The position numbers were made by a program, and so were the translations under genes. A DNA stretch of 6,574 bases, taken from Ilumatobacteraceae bacterium (GTDB lineage Bacteria > Actinomycetota > Acidimicrobiia > Acidimicrobiales > Ilumatobacteraceae). Under the pieces are notes generated by a model. That model made no database searches, was not told the DNA's origin, and saw only the letters and a list, made by a program, of their open reading frames with translations. The first letter of the stretch is position 1. Each line of letters opens with the position of its first letter. Shown here in pieces: positions 6,085 through 6,574 of the stretch. The stretch is taken from the NCBI GenBank assembly GCA_023253435.1, contig JALRGJ010000058.1:1-6574 (forward strand). The letters are read 5' to 3'.

Positions 6085-6574
6085 ACTTGGCGAGAGCTAC
6101 TGCAGCCTGAGCGGCTTCGAGCATGGTGGGCTTACTGACGAGTTTTGATTCTGGAATACCGGCGTTCTTGAGAATCTCACGACCCTCTTCTGCGTTTGTT
6201 CCATCGAGGCGAATCACAATGGGAGCGCGCAGATCGACACGTCCGAGTGCTTCCACGATTCCCTTTGCTACTTCTTCTCCGCGGGTGATACCGCCAAAGA
6301 TGTTGATGAAGATGCTCTTCACGTTTTGGTCAAAGTTGATGACCTCGAGAGCACCTGCCATGAGATCAGCATTGGCTCCACCGCCAATATCAAGGAAGTT
6401 TGCTGCACTTCCACCTACCTGATTCACAACGTCGAGTGTGCTCATTGCGAGACCGGCACCGTTTGCAATGATGCCCACTGTTCCGTCGAGTCCGATGTAT
6501 TGCAATCCCTTTTCACGAGCTAGTTGCTCACGTGCATCAAGTTCAACTGTTTTTGAAAACTCTTCCCATTCGGG
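6083..6574 (-). CDS. sucC: Succinyl-CoA ligase (ADP/GDP-forming) beta subunit, C-terminal part; 5' end outside window
   Basis: This is the beta subunit of succinyl-CoA synthetase, which with SucD interconverts succinyl-CoA and succinate with nucleotide phosphorylation in the TCA cycle (cytoplasm). The reading frame is open to the right edge, giving 163 residues that start with PEWEEF; the family is usually about 385-390 residues, so over half, including the ATP-grasp domain, is missing. Visible family motifs are IANGAGLAM (fragment residues 36-44, substrate loop), NFLDIGGGA (59-67), FINIFGGITR (89-98) and IVIRLDGTN (119-127), all in the C-terminal ligase domain. A TTG and other in-frame codons near 6505 are internal and not the start. 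The gene ends in TAA and sucD follows after 12 bases, the standard operon pairing. Identity is secure; nucleotide preference (ATP or GTP) cannot be judged from this part. Confidence 0.97.
   Translation of the reverse strand, partial: PEWEEFSKTVELDAREQLAREKGLQYIGLDGTVGIIANGAGLAMSTLDVVNQVGGSAANFLDIGGGANADLMAGALEVINFDQNVKSIFINIFGGITRGEEVAKGIVEALGRVDLRAPIVIRLDGTNAEEGREILKNAGIPESKLVSKPTMLEAAQAAVALAK

Noticed and set aside
5570..6148. Plus-strand ORF of 192 codons opposite sucD and the end of sucC
   Set aside because: It lies wholly antisense to well-conserved genes, its product is rich in Cys, Arg and His with no recognisable motif, and no ribosome site precedes it. It is a shadow of the coding bias of the other strand.
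6083..6505. A separate 140-residue gene starting at 6505
   Set aside because: The codon there is TTG inside an open frame that continues to the window edge with sucC-like sequence; it is the internal part of sucC.
1..6574. Search for a mobile element, CRISPR array, tRNA, toxin-antitoxin or defence system
   Set aside because: No transposase motif, terminal inverted repeats, regular spaced repeats, cloverleaf or defence domain is visible; nearly the whole window is filled by six identifiable genes.

Overview
The window holds six genes, all read from the minus strand, so transcription runs from high to low coordinates. They are the 3' part of sucC, then complete sucD, purH, metF and an OatA-like membrane acyltransferase gene, then mdh, whose 3' end lies outside the left edge. 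By eye the base composition is close to half G+C. The pairing of sucCD with purH and then mdh resembles actinobacterial gene order. The Thr/Pro-rich 'TVP' linker in the acyltransferase and the compact spacing suggest an actinobacterium, perhaps of the Acidimicrobiia or freshwater/marine plankton type. That placement is inference; no rRNA or lineage marker is present.

Layout from upstream to downstream: sucC (6574 down to 6083, cut by the right edge); 12 bases; sucD (6070-5171); no gap; purH (5170-3662); 20 bases; metF (3641-2781); 9 bases; AT3-SGNH acyltransferase (2771-831); 66 bases holding a hairpin and a possible promoter; mdh (764-1, cut by the left edge). The first five genes look like one transcription unit. 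The 66-base gap is the only credible break, and there mdh may start its own, possibly leaderless, transcript.

Functionally, SucCD and Mdh are TCA-cycle enzymes. PurH uses 10-formyl-tetrahydrofolate for the last two steps to IMP. MetF reduces 5,10-methylene-tetrahydrofolate to 5-methyl-tetrahydrofolate for methionine synthesis. The cluster therefore joins central carbon metabolism with one-carbon and purine metabolism. The acyltransferase is the odd member: a multi-membrane-span enzyme with an extracytoplasmic SGNH domain, most like peptidoglycan O-acetyltransferases.

I found no mobile element, CRISPR array, tRNA or rRNA, and no convincing new system. The points worth a second look are: the sucD/purH junction, where one TGA separates two ORFs in the same frame; unusual residues in the PurH cyclohydrolase site and the MetF FAD site; the absence of purN and folD from places where related genomes often carry them; and the acyltransferase inside a housekeeping operon.
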